DNA of 64,000 bases from an uncultured Prevotella sp. (GTDB lineage Bacteria; Bacteroidota; Bacteroidia; Bacteroidales; Bacteroidaceae), in the NCBI GenBank assembly GCA_944320105.1, contig CALUGA010000001.1, positions 62,001 through 126,000 of the forward strand, read 5' to 3'. The notes under the pieces were generated by a model. The model was not told the origin of the DNA. It searched no databases and worked only from the letters and a program-made list of their open reading frames with translations. This document shows positions 53,993 to 62,933 of the stretch, in pieces (position 1 is the first letter of the stretch; the number at the start of each line of letters is the position of its first letter). The translations under genes were made by a program, and so were the position numbers.

Positions 53993-54727
53993 ATGATGCA
54001 AGCAATGATATTCGCCGCAGGCCTTGGCACGCGCCTGAAGCCGCTTACCGACACCATGCCAAAGGCTCTTGTGAGGGTAGGGGGCAGGCCGTTGATTGAG
54101 TATGTAGTTGACAAGCTGAAAGACGCAGGCGTAGAAAAGATTGTTGTAAACGTGCATCATTTCGCGTCGCAGGTTGTCGATTACCTGCGTAAAAACGGCA
54201 ATTTCGGGGCAGACATAAGCATAAGCGACGAGACAGACGTGCTCCTTGATACGGGCGGAGGCTTGAAGAAAGCCGCCGGTATGTTTGCCGCCGATGCTCC
54301 GATACTTATACACAACGTTGACATATTGAGTAACGTGGACTTGCGTTGGCTGTATGAGAGACATGAAGGCAATGATGCCACATTGCTCGTAAGCGAGCGC
54401 AAGACCAAGCGTTACCTGCTTTTCAACAATGAAATGCGCCTCGTAGGCTGGACCAACATTGAGACGGGCGAGGTGAGAAGTCCGTACAAAGACCTTGACG
54501 TTGCCACCTGCCGGATGTACGCTTTCAGCGGCATACACGTGTTTTCGCCGCGCATGTTCCCCTTGATGGATGCCTTTCCCGACAAGTTCGGCATCATGGA
54601 CTTTTACCTGAAAGTGTGTGACAAGGCTGTAATCAAGGCTTGCGTGAAGCCCGATTTGCGCCTGCTCGACGTCGGCAAGCTTGACAGTCTTGCCGAGGCC
54701 GAACGCTTTTTTTCGGAAAATATTTGA
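53993..54727 (+). CDS. Sugar-1-phosphate nucleotidyltransferase, MurU type
   Basis: 244 residues, single NTP-transferase domain: AMIFAAGLGTRLKPLTDTMP (signature), PKALVRVGGRPLIEYVVDKL, ILIHNVDILSNVDLRWLYE (metal Asp), and FGIMDFYLKVCDKAVIKACV. MurU makes UDP-MurNAc from MurNAc-1-phosphate. Context with the AmgK-like kinase fusion upstream supports that over GlmU or mannose-type enzymes. Start at either of two adjacent Met codons. Confidence 0.85.
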   Translation: MMQAMIFAAGLGTRLKPLTDTMPKALVRVGGRPLIEYVVDKLKDAGVEKIVVNVHHFASQVVDYLRKNGNFGADISISDETDVLLDTGGGLKKAAGMFAADAPILIHNVDILSNVDLRWLYERHEGNDATLLVSERKTKRYLLFNNEMRLVGWTNIETGEVRSPYKDLDVATCRMYAFSGIHVFSPRMFPLMDAFPDKFGIMDFYLKVCDKAVIKACVKPDLRLLDVGKLDSLAEAERFFSENI

Positions 54728-54795
54728 TTAACTAAACATCTTTTTCTATGATAATCTGCTGGGGCGTATGCTATTATGGTGTCGGCAGAAATCAT

Positions 54796-55172
54796 TATTT
54801 TTGCAGTTAGAGAAACAAAACCCCACGAAAAGTGTCGTCTTGTGACGGAAAAACGCTATCTTTGCACTGTCCGGGGAGAAATCCCGGGCATAAAGAAAGC
54901 GTTTTCCGCTTTGTCCTTAAAAGCGAAATCTGGTAAATTTAGCAGGAGGACGGAAGCAAGGTGACGCTCATTCTGTTTGTATATGCGCATGGAACAGCCA
55001 ACGCTGTGCCCGTGTCCATCATACAACAGCGTGGGGTTATTGTTTCTCGGTCTGTCTCTGCAAGGCTTTTCCAGATGCCCGCTTTTGGATGGACGGAACA
55101 AGTCTCACGCTTTTCTGTATCCTTGTTTAACGCCAATTTAGGGGACTTGTAGGCACTTAAACATTTGTGACT
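54796..55172 (+). other. Structured intergenic region with two promoter -7 boxes
   Basis: The 445-base gap 54728-55172 contains TATTTTTG (54796-54803) and TATCTTTG (54857-54864), neither with a clear -33 box. A hairpin CCGGG-GAGAAAT-CCCGG follows, then about 250 bases of mixed composition reading up to the small gene at 55173. A 62-codon frame from 54961 (MTLILFVYAHGTANAVPVSI) exists but has no recognisable domain. The segment may be a structured leader; I recognise no Rfam family. Confidence 0.35.
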
Positions 55173-55451
55173 ATGAAAATAGAGACTGTAAAGCGTGTGC
55201 TTGAATCAATGCCGCAGGAGTTTGATTCACACCAATTCATCGAACGTTTCATCCGTGAAAACGAGCGCGAGTATGTCGAGATGCTGTATGCGCAGAAAGA
55301 TTCACAGGCGATTTTCCGTGACGTACATGCCATGTTAGTGCGTTATTTGGCTGAAAATGCCGATGTGTTGGCTATCATGAAGGCCGGTAGGGCGCAGAGT
55401 GAAAACATTAAAGGTTATGAAAGTGAAAATCAGAATTGGAGGAAATTATGA
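55173..55451 (+). CDS. Small hypothetical protein
   Basis: 92 residues from MKIETVKRVLESMPQEFDSH; a GTG two codons upstream is an alternative start. All-helical, acidic, no signal peptide. Its stop overlaps the next start as ATGA, so both are translated from one message. The central QFIERFIRENEREYVEMLYA segment recalls small Bacteroidota proteins of unknown function. Confidence 0.55.
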   Translation: MKIETVKRVLESMPQEFDSHQFIERFIRENEREYVEMLYAQKDSQAIFRDVHAMLVRYLAENADVLAIMKAGRAQSENIKGYESENQNWRKL

Positions 55452-56713
55452 AAAACAACGTTTTTAGATGGGCTTTGATTGCCGTTGTTTTTGGGGCGTT
55501 TGCAAGCGGAACTTTTGCAAAGTATGACCCTGACGAAGCCAAAGCTAAGGCAAAACTGAAAGCTATTGACTATGGGTGGTATAAGATAAAAGGTTATGTG
55601 TACAAGAAAAATTTTGTTGACGGAACTGTAATAACAGCGTTCAAGAATGAGACGGATACTTTCTTTACGGGCGTATATTCTTGTATGTGGTATGGTGATA
55701 AGGTTTACGATGAAGTGATTTCAGGTTATATAAATTGCTCTCCCGGCGTAAGTTTTAAGGGAACTTTTCAACCTTGTAACCTGTCCGTTAAGAAAAGCGT
55801 CGGTCGTTCATTTCGCGTAGTACCGTTGCAGATTAAGGACGTAAATATTACCGGAAGTTGGGGGAATTTTAGTGCAAAGGAAATTCCAGGAACACATAAT
55901 ATGAATTTTATCATTGATTTATCTGAGGACACATTGGTATCCCGAATATCAGGAACCGGGCGGTTTAGGTTTTATCAACCCATGCCGGATGTGTCAATGG
56001 AGAATAAATGGGTATATTGGTCATACGAAGATGTAAGTTGGGATAAATGGCTTATAAGGGCTGATACTGTATCCATACTCATGCGTAACGGCGACAGGTT
56101 TGACGGTTGTCTTAATAGTCTTAGAAATTCACTCGGTGTAGATTATGGCCTTTCAATGGGCTTTGGCTATGTCTTCGACATTACTAGGGATTGCGGCGAT
56201 ATATTGTGTAGTTCAGGCGAATACACATTTGCATCCGGTGAGAAATTGTTGATTGATTATGATTATAGTAGAAGCATAAGCCTTTCGGATTTTCCACGGA
56301 TGCTAATAAAGAAGAAGAAGCGGGAAGCCGCCCGCGAGGCCGCCCGGCAAGAGCAACTGCGCAAGGAGCGCGAGGCTGCCGAGCGTGACCGTCAGGAGAG
56401 ATTGGAAAGGAAGCGGAAGGCAGAAGAGCGGCGCAAGCGTCTCATTGCTAAATATGGCAAGCATTACGGCACGCTGCTTGCCAACGAACAGCTGGAGCTT
56501 GGCATGACAAAGGCGATGGTTAACGAGGTGTATAGCAAGAAGGTTTACAGTGTCAGCAGACGGTCGAACGGTGTGGAAGTATGGCGTATGCGCAACTATG
56601 GCGCTTTGCTTGGCAACAATATTTTTGGTGCAGTGATGCAGATGGGGGCTATGATGATGCCCCGTATGCTTGTGTTTAAGAATGGAAAGCTAATAGAGAT
56701 ACACCGTAATTGA
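55448..56713 (+). CDS. Secreted hypothetical protein with coiled coil and SmpA-like C-terminus
   Basis: 421 residues, signal peptide MKNNVFRWALIAVVFGAFAS. Residues about 25-290 are beta-rich and unassigned. A highly charged helix at about 290-345 (Lys/Arg/Glu-rich, KKKKREAAREAARQEQLRKE) leads to a C-terminal domain: LANEQLELGMTKAMVNEVYS and MLVFKNGKLIEIHRN resemble SmpA/OmlA-like small periplasmic domains. The base composition is lower in GC than flanking core genes. Function unknown. Confidence 0.6.
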   Translation: MKNNVFRWALIAVVFGAFASGTFAKYDPDEAKAKAKLKAIDYGWYKIKGYVYKKNFVDGTVITAFKNETDTFFTGVYSCMWYGDKVYDEVISGYINCSPGVSFKGTFQPCNLSVKKSVGRSFRVVPLQIKDVNITGSWGNFSAKEIPGTHNMNFIIDLSEDTLVSRISGTGRFRFYQPMPDVSMENKWVYWSYEDVSWDKWLIRADTVSILMRNGDRFDGCLNSLRNSLGVDYGLSMGFGYVFDITRDCGDILCSSGEYTFASGEKLLIDYDYSRSISLSDFPRMLIKKKKREAAREAARQEQLRKEREAAERDRQERLERKRKAEERRKRLIAKYGKHYGTLLANEQLELGMTKAMVNEVYSKKVYSVSRRSNGVEVWRMRNYGALLGNNIFGAVMQMGAMMMPRMLVFKNGKLIEIHRN

Positions 56714-56738
56714 TTTTAATAGTTATTTTCATGTTTTC

Positions 56739-56776
56739 TAAAAGACCACCTTTTACACGCTGAAGGGTGGCCTTTT
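56739..56776 (+). terminator. Terminator after the SmpA-like protein gene
   Basis: AAAGACCACCTTT / AAGGGTGGCCTTTT imperfect stem with a T-run. The rest of the gap to 57108 holds one -7-like box TACCTTTG (56931-56938) and no gene; a promoter for guaA is likely there. Confidence 0.65.
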
Positions 56777-57108
56777 GCGTTGCAATTCATGGCCTTTTGC
56801 AACGACGTTTGCCGTCTTTCGCAAAACAGCATATTGCCGTCATTGGTATATGCCCATGCCTTACCATATGAGTTCATGCAATTTACAGCATAAATCAGCG
56901 CGTTATGACCGTAATATTGAAAATTTGTTGTACCTTTGCAACATCTTTATTATTAAGGTTAGGTAGTCGCAACATGCGAATAATGGACAAACATGGAGAC
57001 AAAGAAAAGTCTCGCGGCCCGTCGTTCATTGTTTTGTTGTAGTAAAGCATTTGGTTTTAACTTCCCTGACTTCTGTAAATTATATAACTTCCAAATAAAA
57101 AACATTAG

Positions 57109-58650
57109 ATGCAAAAAATCATCATTCTCGATTTCGGTTCGCAGACCACGCAGCTCATTGGCCGCCGTGTGCGCGAGCTTGACACGTTCTGCGAAATCCT
57201 GCCTTACAACAAGTTTCCGCAGGACACGGAGGGCGTTATCGGCGTAATCCTCAGCGGGTCGCCCTATTCGGTACACGACCCCGAGGCTTTCAAGGTTGAT
57301 TTGGGCCAGTTTGTGGGCCGCGTGCCGGTGCTGGGCATCTGTTACGGGGCGCAGTTCATTGCCAACTGCGGTGGCGGACGGGTGGAAAAGACCGACACCC
57401 GCGAGTATGGCCGCGCCAACCTCCAGTGGTTCGACGCTGCCAACCCGCTCTTCCAGGGCTTCGATGACAATTCGCAGGTGTGGATGAGCCATGGCGACAC
57501 CATCACCGCGCTGCCCGCCGACTGCCACGTAATCGCCTCGACGGAGAGCGTGAAGTTCGCCGCATACGCCAGCGACAAGGCCCCGCTGTGGGCCGTGCAG
57601 TTCCATCCCGAGGTGTTCCACACCACGCAGGGCAAGCTGCTCCTGCAGAACTTCGTGGTCAACATCTGCGGGAGCCGCCAGGAGTGGAGCGCGGCCTCGT
57701 TCGTAGAGACCACCGTTGCGGAGCTTAAGGAGCAGCTTGGCGACGACCGCGTGATACTCGGCCTCTCCGGCGGAGTGGACTCGTCGGTGTGCGCCGTGCT
57801 CCTCAACAAGGCCATAGGGCATAACCTCACCTGCATATTCGTTGACCACGGCATGCTCCGCAAGAACGAGTTCGCGAAGGTGATGGAGGCATACCAGGGC
57901 CTCGGGCTTAACGTAATCGGCGTAGATGCGAGCGAGAAGTTCTTCAAAGACCTTGAGGGTGTCACCGACCCCGAGCAGAAACGCAAGATCATCGGGCGCG
58001 ACTTCGTTGAGGTGTTCAACGCCGAGGCCAAGAAGATAACCGATGCCAAGTGGCTCGCCCAAGGCACCATCTACCCCGACCGCATAGAGAGCCTCAGCAT
58101 CACCGGCATGGTGATAAAGAGCCACCACAACGTGGGCGGCCTGCCTAAGGACATGCACCTCAAGCTCTGCGAGCCCCTCAAGTGGCTCTTCAAGGACGAG
58201 GTGCGCCGCGTGGGCTACCAACTCCAGATGCCCGAACGCCTCATAAAGCGCCACCCTTTCCCCGGCCCAGGCCTCGCCGTGCGCATACTCGGTGACATAA
58301 CCCGCGAGAAAGTGCGCATACTACAGGACGCCGATGACATCTATATCGAGGCCATGCACAACTACATCTGCCCCGACGGCGAGCCGCTCTACGACAAGGT
58401 GTGGCAGGCAGGCACCGTGCTCCTCTCCACCATACGCAGCGTGGGCGTGATGGGTGACGAGCGCACCTACGAGCACCCCGTGGCCTTGCGTGCCGTGACC
58501 AGCACTGATGCCATGACCGCCGACTGGGCCCACCTGCCCTACGACTTCATGGCGAAGGTGTCCAACGAGATAATCAACAAGGTGAAGGGCGTCAATCGCG
58601 TTTGCTACGACATCTCCTCAAAGCCGCCATCGACCATCGAGTGGGAGTGA
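57109..58650 (+). CDS. guaA: GMP synthase (glutamine-hydrolysing)
   Basis: Converts XMP to GMP, 513 residues. N-terminal class I glutamine amidotransferase (1-195): nucleophile Cys in [13 protein letters not shown], and His-Glu in [13 protein letters not shown] pyrophosphatase domain with the P-loop [19 protein letters not shown]. The C-terminal dimerisation domain ends in [12 protein letters not shown]. Full length and ordinary. Confidence 0.97.
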   Translation: MQKIIILDFGSQTTQLIGRRVRELDTFCEILPYNKFPQDTEGVIGVILSGSPYSVHDPEAFKVDLGQFVGRVPVLGICYGAQFIANCGGGRVEKTDTREYGRANLQWFDAANPLFQGFDDNSQVWMSHGDTITALPADCHVIASTESVKFAAYASDKAPLWAVQFHPEVFHTTQGKLLLQNFVVNICGSRQEWSAASFVETTVAELKEQLGDDRVILGLSGGVDSSVCAVLLNKAIGHNLTCIFVDHGMLRKNEFAKVMEAYQGLGLNVIGVDASEKFFKDLEGVTDPEQKRKIIGRDFVEVFNAEAKKITDAKWLAQGTIYPDRIESLSITGMVIKSHHNVGGLPKDMHLKLCEPLKWLFKDEVRRVGYQLQMPERLIKRHPFPGPGLAVRILGDITREKVRILQDADDIYIEAMHNYICPDGEPLYDKVWQAGTVLLSTIRSVGVMGDERTYEHPVALRAVTSTDAMTADWAHLPYDFMAKVSNEIINKVKGVNRVCYDISSKPPSTIEWE

Positions 58651-58710
58651 TCAAGCCCCCGCCATGCCAGCGGCCTGCGCCGCATGGCGATTTAAAACGA
58701 CAATACGCAA

Positions 58711-58749
58711 AACGTGCCGATGCACCCGCAGTGGATGCATCGGCACGTT
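58711..58749. terminator. Long hairpin between guaA and the HD hydrolase gene
   Basis: AACGTGCCGATGCA (58711-58724) and its perfect inverse (58736-58749) lie between convergent genes. Probably a bidirectional terminator; TTTGTG follows on the plus strand. Confidence 0.65.
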
Positions 58750-58805
58750 GTTTGTGCGCACATCGCCCATGCCCAAGGCCGTAGATGCATTTCAAGGCCG
58801 CAGGC

Positions 58806-59441
58806 TCAATACTCGTCAAGCTCCGCCCCCGTGCGCTCCATTATGTTGGCCGCAATGTTGTCGGCGCACTGTATGATGCCAACGAGAGGGTACTGCTTGT
58901 TGGCCACGTCGTAGGAGCGCGTGTCCTCAAAGCTGTTCAGGTTTATGCCCCACGCCCCCATGTGCCAGCGTATGGCCAGCATCTCGTCGTCGTACATCTC
59001 CAGGCCAGCGCACAAGAGCAGCACCACCGACTTTTCGCCGTGGCCCATCGGGAAGTTCTTGTAGCTCACCTTGTAGCCCTCCGTCTCTTCCCACATGCCC
59101 ATCACCTTGCGTTTCTTAACCGCCCGCTTGTATATGTCGGCCTTGCACACGTCGTGCAGCAGGCTGGCCAGGATAACGCTCTCGCGTTTCACCTCATTGT
59201 GCAGCGTAGGCTCAATCTCGGCCAGGTGCTCCCAAAGCAGCAGCGCCGCCCGGCACGTGTTGAGCGAGTGGCGCGCCAAGCCGCCCTCCACGCACAGGTG
59301 CTTGGTAGACGAGGCCGGGGCCTCGAAGAAGCCCGACTCCTCAAGGAAGCCTATCACGTCGTCCACGCCATCGCGCCCCGTCGACTTCAGCAATCCTATT
59401 ATTTCCTCTTTCACTTCTGTGTTGCTCTTGTTCTCTGCCAT
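58806..59441 (-). CDS. HD-domain phosphohydrolase
   Basis: 211 residues from MAENKSNTEVKEEIIGLLKS. Metal-binding residues of the HD fold: His in GGLARHSLNTC, His-Asp in SLLHDVCKADIYK, His in FPMGHGEKSV, and His/Asp further on (IRWHMGAWGIN; IIQCADNIAAN). Such single-domain proteins hydrolyse phosphate esters of nucleotides; the substrate is not defined. An upstream in-frame ATG at 59537 adds a basic segment without homology and is not used. Confidence 0.82.
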   Translation of the reverse strand: MAENKSNTEVKEEIIGLLKSTGRDGVDDVIGFLEESGFFEAPASSTKHLCVEGGLARHSLNTCRAALLLWEHLAEIEPTLHNEVKRESVILASLLHDVCKADIYKRAVKKRKVMGMWEETEGYKVSYKNFPMGHGEKSVVLLLCAGLEMYDDEMLAIRWHMGAWGINLNSFEDTRSYDVANKQYPLVGIIQCADNIAANIMERTGAELDEY

Positions 59442-59597
59442 TTTCGTTCCTTTCTTGTGTCTTGTTTGGTTTGTTGTATTGTTTGTTCGCCTTGCCCGTT
59501 CGCCGCTAGCCGCTTTTTCAGAGTTTGACTTCTTCAAGGCCGGCCCACCGTGCCAGTGGCTTGGGGATGATGCAAAGATGATGCAAGCGAAGGCACT

Positions 59598-59625
59598 GTA
59601 GAGACGTGGCGCGCCGCGTCTCTAC
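59598..59625. repeat. GTAGAGACG palindrome
   Basis: GTAGAGACG-TGGCGCGCCG-CGTCTCTAC, inverted arms of 9 bases. Its outer arm matches the outer arms of the repeat cluster at 62504-62616. The rest of the gap 59442-59935 shows no gene. Confidence 0.6.
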
Positions 59626-59886
59626 TACTGCGTATAGCCCGAGTGCAGCTTGTTTTATGCAAAGATACTAATTATGTTTCGGAAAACCTACAGGCGCGTG
59701 GCGATATTTCTCACTCGGGAGGGCTGTGTGTATGTTGTCGTGCGAAAGTTTTGCTGCTAACGAGTTGTGGAATGCTTGACTATGCAAAAGAGAAATGCAA
59801 GACAGCCAGAAGGGAAGTTACATATAAACACATACACACGCTGTGGAGGACTTGCAACAGAAGCCGTGTGTTTTCGTGGAAAATAT

Positions 59887-59917
59887 TTTGTTGAATGAAT
59901 TTAATTCCGTATATTTG
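59887..59917 (+). promoter_or_regulatory. Promoter of the 136-residue protein gene
   Basis: TTTG (59887-59890), exactly 19 bases, TATATTTG (59910-59917). Confidence 0.82.
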
Positions 59918-59935
59918 CGGCTAAAAAGAAAAACT

Positions 59936-60346
59936 ATGATATCGTTATTGGACATAGGGCAATACAGCGTGAAGCTTAAGGCTACCATACAGCAAACCGG
60001 TCGCCTTGGCTTCACTGCCGAAACGGCCAAGGCACTGAGCCTTACAAACCAGATGCACGTGCAGTTTGCGCGCGACGATGAGGGCGACCGCGCCCTCTAC
60101 ATGGTGCTGCGCGAGGGGCAGGTGGACAACAGTTTCCGCGTGATGAAGGCCGGGCAGTACTTCTACCTGCCCACCAAACAGATGTTCGACGCCTTTGGCG
60201 AAGACTATATTAACAAGGTGGTGATGTTCGACTTGACGCCCATAGCCAGCCTCGATGCCCAGTTTGGTGGGCGGGTCTACAAGATGGTGCGCCGCGAGCT
60301 TTACCGCAACAAACAAAAAGAAAGTGAGGCAGACATGGCAAAGTAA
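59936..60346 (+). CDS. Conserved-looking hypothetical protein
   Basis: 136 residues from MISLLDIGQYSVKLKATIQQ. Soluble, mixed alpha/beta: FTAETAKALSLTNQMHVQFA, VMKAGQYFYLPTKQMFDAFG, YINKVVMFDLTPI. A perfect promoter 20 bases upstream supports expression. No domain recognised; composition matches the chromosome. Confidence 0.65.
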   Translation: MISLLDIGQYSVKLKATIQQTGRLGFTAETAKALSLTNQMHVQFARDDEGDRALYMVLREGQVDNSFRVMKAGQYFYLPTKQMFDAFGEDYINKVVMFDLTPIASLDAQFGGRVYKMVRRELYRNKQKESEADMAK

Positions 60347-60359
60347 CAGATAAAGAGAC

Positions 60360-60467
60360 GAAAAAGCCCGCACGATGGGCAAGATTGTGCGGGCGGCAGG
60401 GTCGAGTTGTTCCCACGGCGAGACCCGAAGTCTCATGTGGAGGTATGGGAAACGGAAACGACGATTG
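60360..60467 (-). ncRNA. Candidate small RNA on the minus strand
   Basis: Minus-strand TAACTTTG (60473-60480) is followed by about 105 bases that fold well: GAGAC-TTCGG-GTCTC, enclosed by CCCA...TGGG pairing. It ends in an intrinsic terminator GCCCGCAC / GTGCGGGC with five T. There is no reading frame of note. The T-run is only on the minus strand, so the terminator does not belong to the plus-strand gene at 59936-60346. No clear -33 box. Confidence 0.55.
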
Positions 60468-60564
60468 CGCTGCAAAGTTACGGAAATTTTGCGGAATGTC
60501 CGCCGTTTCTCTTGCCGGAGTGGGAAAGTGAACAGTTATTTTAACAAAAATAAAAGCTGGATTT

Positions 60565-61452
60565 ATGGAAAGAAACCAGTCGAATTTTTCAACATCAAGA
60601 ATTAAGAACGTAGTATCCATGAAAAATAATGAAGATGTAAAAAGCCTATTTGGCAGAAAAGAGATGTTCAGGATGGCCTGCACGCCCACTGGGAAACTGC
60701 AAGAGTTCAGCCGCATGGCACAGAACAGGAGGCGAAAACTGACCTACAACAATATGCACCTAACCGAGGGCATGAGGTTTTCTGAGGCCAATGTTTTTCC
60801 AATGGTAGACCCATATCAAGGACGTACGAGCCTTAGCGTCAGCCCGTTTACGGCGCATTGCAAGGTGACGGACATGAGCCGGGCGTTGCATTTCTTCCTC
60901 GATGACCATCTGTTTGACAACGCCGTGTGGAAAAACTTGGACCGGACGACATGCACACTGCTCGGCTTCGACACGCTGTTCGCCCCCGACTTCTCGCTAT
61001 ACGTTGACATGCCGGAGGAGCTTAACAGGTTCGCCGTGTACAAGAGCAGGTTCGTGGCCGCGTTCTGGCAGCGATGCGGTTTCAATGTGATACCTGTTGC
61101 GAGCTGGGCTGGCGCACCTTCGTTCAGATATTGCCTCGACGGCTTGCCCACAGGCAGCGTCATTGCCGTATGTGGCACAGGCCACGGCAGGCATTGGTGG
61201 CAGCGCGACTTGTGGCACTACGGCCTGCGGCGGGTGGACGAGGAGCTGCAGCCCACCACCATCCTTGTTTATGGTGAGGAAGAAAGTCTGCCTGCGCTGA
61301 ACGCCCCGGTGGTGTTCATTCAGGATTTCATCCACTCTCGGCTAAGGAAAATCGTGCGGAAGAATATTTCAAGCAAAACCAGTATGGATACAGAAAACGA
61401 TTTGTTTAACATAAAAAATCAAAGGAAAGGAGATTTAGACAATGGCCATTAA
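60565..61452 (+). CDS. DUF4417 domain protein
   Basis: 295 residues (or 277 if the Met at 60619 is used). The C-terminal half FAPDFSLYVDMPEELNRFAV, FNVIPVASWAGAPSFRYCLD, and GLPTGSVIAVCGTGH match DUF4417, a family seen in phages and accessory regions. The N-terminal half is basic. Function is unknown. The stop overlaps the next start by 11 bases. Confidence 0.65.
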   Translation: MERNQSNFSTSRIKNVVSMKNNEDVKSLFGRKEMFRMACTPTGKLQEFSRMAQNRRRKLTYNNMHLTEGMRFSEANVFPMVDPYQGRTSLSVSPFTAHCKVTDMSRALHFFLDDHLFDNAVWKNLDRTTCTLLGFDTLFAPDFSLYVDMPEELNRFAVYKSRFVAAFWQRCGFNVIPVASWAGAPSFRYCLDGLPTGSVIAVCGTGHGRHWWQRDLWHYGLRRVDEELQPTTILVYGEEESLPALNAPVVFIQDFIHSRLRKIVRKNISSKTSMDTENDLFNIKNQRKGDLDNGH

Positions 61453-61822
61453 CAAGTTTATGTGGAAAGAGGACATAGCCCTCTTCCACGCAATGGAAGG
61501 CAACTACCAGTCCGGACGCGAGCGCGAGTTCTTCGAGACGTTGAAGTACAGGGAGGAGAATGTGCTGTCTGTTTCGCATGACGCACTTCTTCTTGAGCCA
61601 GACAACGAAGACCGGCTTTATCTGATAAGGTGCGAATACAGCGAGTATATGCTCGGCAAAGAGGATGTCATCGAGGAACAGCACTATATGAATCTTTCGG
61701 AGACCCTAAGCGCGAACTTAAAAGACGTGGGGCTGCTTGACCGCGACATCACGCTATTCCAGTGGCTTCGCGAGCGAGACTATAAAGGCGTAAGGTATGA
61801 CCGCAATTTTGATGTTATGTGA
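61442..61822 (+). CDS. Hypothetical protein in the DUF4417 cluster
   Basis: 126 residues, MAINKFMWKEDIALFHAMEG. Acidic, helical, no signal peptide: REREFFETLKYREENVLSVS, IEEQHYMNLSETLSANLKDV. It overlaps the DUF4417 gene and is followed after 3 bases by the third gene, so the three are translationally coupled. No family recognised. Confidence 0.6.
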   Translation: MAINKFMWKEDIALFHAMEGNYQSGREREFFETLKYREENVLSVSHDALLLEPDNEDRLYLIRCEYSEYMLGKEDVIEEQHYMNLSETLSANLKDVGLLDRDITLFQWLRERDYKGVRYDRNFDVM

Positions 61823-61825
61823 GTT

Positions 61826-62275
61826 ATGGGAAATCAGAGAGAATATATTCCGCAAGCAGGCTTTTCCCAGTACCTGTATGACGACCACCCACTTTGGCAA
61901 ACAAAGATAATAGGTGGTATTAGGGGCAAGGTGGTAAAAGTTATCACAGACCCTACGGGAAGCCATTTTGGACTGCCCACATACTCAAACACTTCCGATA
62001 TGTACTTCCGAATCGACAGGACAGGCAAGGTGATACAGGCGAAGCTCTACTTGAACCGCCGCCAGTGCATCGACTTCGACTGGGGGCATCGGCATCGTAA
62101 TGATGGCGATGGCAGAGTGTTCGAAAAGGGAACGGTACACGTGCAGACATATTCCGTGCTCGGCAATGGCTCGACCCGCCGCAACAGCGAGGCGCGTTAC
62201 ATGAGCAACGAGGAGATAGAGAAATACGGCCCGATTATCCGTGCGTTCAACCCAGAGGTGAAGTTCAGGCCGTAG
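61826..62275 (+). CDS. Hypothetical protein, third gene of the DUF4417 cluster
   Basis: 149 residues. His/Asp-rich centre CIDFDWGHRHRNDGDGRVFE followed by KGTVHVQTYSVLGNGSTRRN and the C-terminal RYMSNEEIEKYGPIIRAFNP. The clustered His-Arg-His and Asp residues could form a metal or catalytic site, as in small toxin-type nucleases, but this is only a visual impression. A terminator follows at 62318-62349. Confidence 0.55.
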   Translation: MGNQREYIPQAGFSQYLYDDHPLWQTKIIGGIRGKVVKVITDPTGSHFGLPTYSNTSDMYFRIDRTGKVIQAKLYLNRRQCIDFDWGHRHRNDGDGRVFEKGTVHVQTYSVLGNGSTRRNSEARYMSNEEIEKYGPIIRAFNPEVKFRP

Positions 62276-62317
62276 CTCATCTTCTCACAACCCAATTCAT
62301 TGATTCGGGCAATCAGT

Positions 62318-62349
62318 CTCCCGGCAGCCCGCACTGCCGGGAGATTTTG
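62318..62349 (+). terminator. Terminator of the DUF4417 cluster
   Basis: CTCCCGGCAG / CTGCCGGGAG stem with 6-base loop followed by ATTTTGTTT. Confidence 0.8.
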
Positions 62350-62503
62350 TTTCCATGCCATTCCCGTTGCGGTCGCGGCGCAAAGCCTTGCTTTTTTCGC
62401 CCTCATGGCAGTTCCGTTTCCATTTTATTTACGCGAGCTCGGGATAAGGATTTTCGTTTGTTCTAACAAGAAATGTAAGCCTCACCCCTGCCGTCTGCCC
62501 CTC

Positions 62504-62616
62504 GTAGAGACGCAAAATTTTGCGTCTATGCTCCCGCAAAATTTTGCGTCTCGCAGTGGTCAATGTCATAAAACGGATGCAAATGACAATGTTAGACGCA
62601 AAATTTTGCGTCTCTA
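62504..62616. repeat. Cluster of three GACGCAAAATTTTGCGTC palindromes
   Basis: Copies at 62508-62527, 62535-62551 and 62594-62613, the outermost ones extended to GTAGAGACGC...GCGTCTCTAC, so the whole 113 bases is also an inverted repeat. Same family as 59598-59625. The rest of 62350-62933 shows no gene. Confidence 0.65.
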
Positions 62617-62933
62617 CATGAGGTCTCCCACTGCTTAATCTCAGTGATTGTTTATCACGAACTCACGATTGTTTCGTACCTCTGCTTCACGAAGATAGGA
62701 TGCCGTTTGGCAATGGCACACCAAAAAACTTTGTTTTTTTCTTGCCATTGTGCCCGCCTTTCACTATCTTTGCATATGCGTGGCGGTAGTGCCTCCGTGG
62801 CCGCATGGGCGGGGAGGGCAGTTGCTGCGCAGAATGAAGCCCTGCGCCCATGGGCTGCCGACGGAGCCGCGAGAGACTCATGAGGCCGGGGCGGGGGCAG
62901 CAAAACATTGTTAACAACAAGCATTAGCTATTA

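Noticed and set aside
54961-55152. 62-codon frame MTLILFVYAHGTANAVPVSI before the small gene at 55173
   Set aside because: Not listed as a gene because no domain or ribosome site supports it; treated as part of a possible RNA leader.
62504-62616. Short repeats resembling a CRISPR array
   Set aside because: Only three copies, each a palindrome, with spacers of 7 and 42 bases and no cas genes in the window.
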